A stretch of 64,000 nt of DNA, from the NCBI RefSeq assembly GCF_047663525.1, contig NC_092616.1:3881501-3945500 (forward strand), given 5' to 3'. A program made the translations under genes and the position numbers. A model generated the notes under the pieces. The model worked only from the letters and a program-made list of their open reading frames with translations, was not told where the DNA came from and searched no databases. Every line of letters starts with the position of its first letter. Position 1 is the first letter of the stretch. This DNA comes from Anas platyrhynchos (Eukaryota; Chordata; Aves; Anseriformes; Anatidae). Of this stretch, positions 63,347 to 64,000 are shown in pieces.

Positions 63347-63985
63347 AGAGCAGGGGACTCTGCTGTGGGCTCTGCAGAAATCAGGCCTGTCCTGCAGCTC
63401 AATGTGAAAACAAACCAGAAGTGATGTCTGAATAAATCTCTCTTTGATGTATGTGGACTTCCCAGCAATACCACTCTCAAAACCCTTGACTGCAGAATAG
63501 AGTGCATGGTGTAGTTTGTTCCAGTTGCCTGTGTCACACTCAGGAACAGTAGAAAATCCTGGCGTTTGTATTCCAGGTAAGATCTTGTGAGTCCCAGCTA
63601 GCAAAATGACTACCCTTAGTGCAGTAAGGACAGTCTGTCCATATGTCCTGGTCTCAGCCAGATTCCTCACGGGCTCAGTCCAGTTGCCCACATTTAGCAG
63701 CCCAATGAATGGAATCCAGTCCTCTGGACTAGAGGAATTCCCTGGAAGGAGGTTCAGCTTTTTCCTTTCCCATAGTCTCCATTGCCATACGTAAGAAGGG
63801 GGACTGGGCATTTTCCTCCTACAGACAGGTCTGGGGGGTGGGACCCACAGGGTCAGTGCTTCAGATGCATCTGAAAGCCAGATCTGCAGGGACCCATAAA
63901 ACAAGAACAGCAGCAGCAGGTGCAGGAACAGAGTGAAATAGCACAGGGCTATATAATAGCCAGGGGAGGCAAGGCCAGGGCCCAA
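63347..63985 (-). other. Unidentified open frame replacing the OR 5' end, possibly viral or transposon-derived
   Basis: On the - strand a frame runs from an ATG at 63985 to the junction at 63347 (about 213 codons before it enters OR sequence out of frame). It has a strongly hydrophobic segment near the start (LCYFTLFLHLLLLFLFYG), a proline/basic stretch, tryptophan-rich VWQWRLWERKK, and two glycosylation sequons (NSS, NWT) near residues 84 and 101. This profile would suit a secreted or membrane protein, for instance a retroviral surface-envelope start, but I recognise no family motif. It may extend past the window edge. Confidence 0.4.
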
Positions 63986-64000
63986 CGGGAACTGACAAGA

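Noticed and set aside
63347-63985. Firm call of a retroviral envelope gene
   Set aside because: Only general features (hydrophobic leader, sequons) are visible; no cleavage site, fusion peptide or known motif is in the window.

Overview
The window looks like bird nuclear DNA. CR1 LINEs, the dominant avian retrotransposon, are present in more than a dozen pieces, and there are several avian-type endogenous retroviruses and solo LTRs. The only cellular protein genes I can support are single-exon olfactory receptors (ORs) of the OR14-like group that is heavily expanded in birds. I cannot name the species. No tRNA, rRNA, CRISPR or bacterial-type operon was seen.

Layout: a C-terminal OR piece (1-477, +); a CR1 interrupted by a solo LTR with a perfect target-site duplication (829-1852); the left arm of a large inverted duplication (about 2095-5360); OR (6732-7694, -) with its upstream module (8515-9600); a decayed OR of a different group (9985-10760); CR1 (11578-13092, -); an LTR (13710-14321); OR (15141-16100, -) with its module (17320-18570); a reverse-oriented ERVL-like gag-pol remnant (19385-21115); LTR plus CR1 (21116-22588); a duplicated unit (22800-25930) leading to OR (28745-29701, +), with a solo LTR and a CR1 inserted between module and gene; CR1 and LTR debris (29806-31586); a nearly full-length CR1 with both reading frames open (about 32395-36848); OR (38115-39050, -) with its module (39780-40800); an internally deleted provirus with two LTRs (42108-44238) inside older repeats; CR1 (44440-46508); the second copy of the duplicated unit (46515-49380) leading to OR (51456-52415, +); CR1 debris, microsatellites and LTR pieces; the right arm of the inverted duplication (58440-62460); and an OR whose first 31 codons are replaced by unrelated sequence (62503-63346, -).

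How the parts relate: the five full-length ORs share one architecture. A GC-rich module lies 0.7-3.7 kb upstream, always in the same orientation relative to its gene, and carries a GTAAGT splice donor at the same place. A pyrimidine tract plus AG sits 10-30 bases before each ATG. The simplest reading is a non-coding 5' exon spliced to an intronless coding exon, with the whole unit copied in both orientations. Repeats then inserted into these units at different times.

Most notable observations: (1) the intact CR1 has a canonical -1 frameshift heptamer TTTAAAC abutting the ORF1 stop, exactly in register for ORF2, and ORF2 has no ATG before its endonuclease begins; (2) the OR upstream module and its splice donor; (3) two of these modules, in opposite orientation, are almost identical although their genes have diverged; (4) an OR with DLY instead of DRY; (5) a chimeric OR joined to an unidentified reading frame at the right edge.
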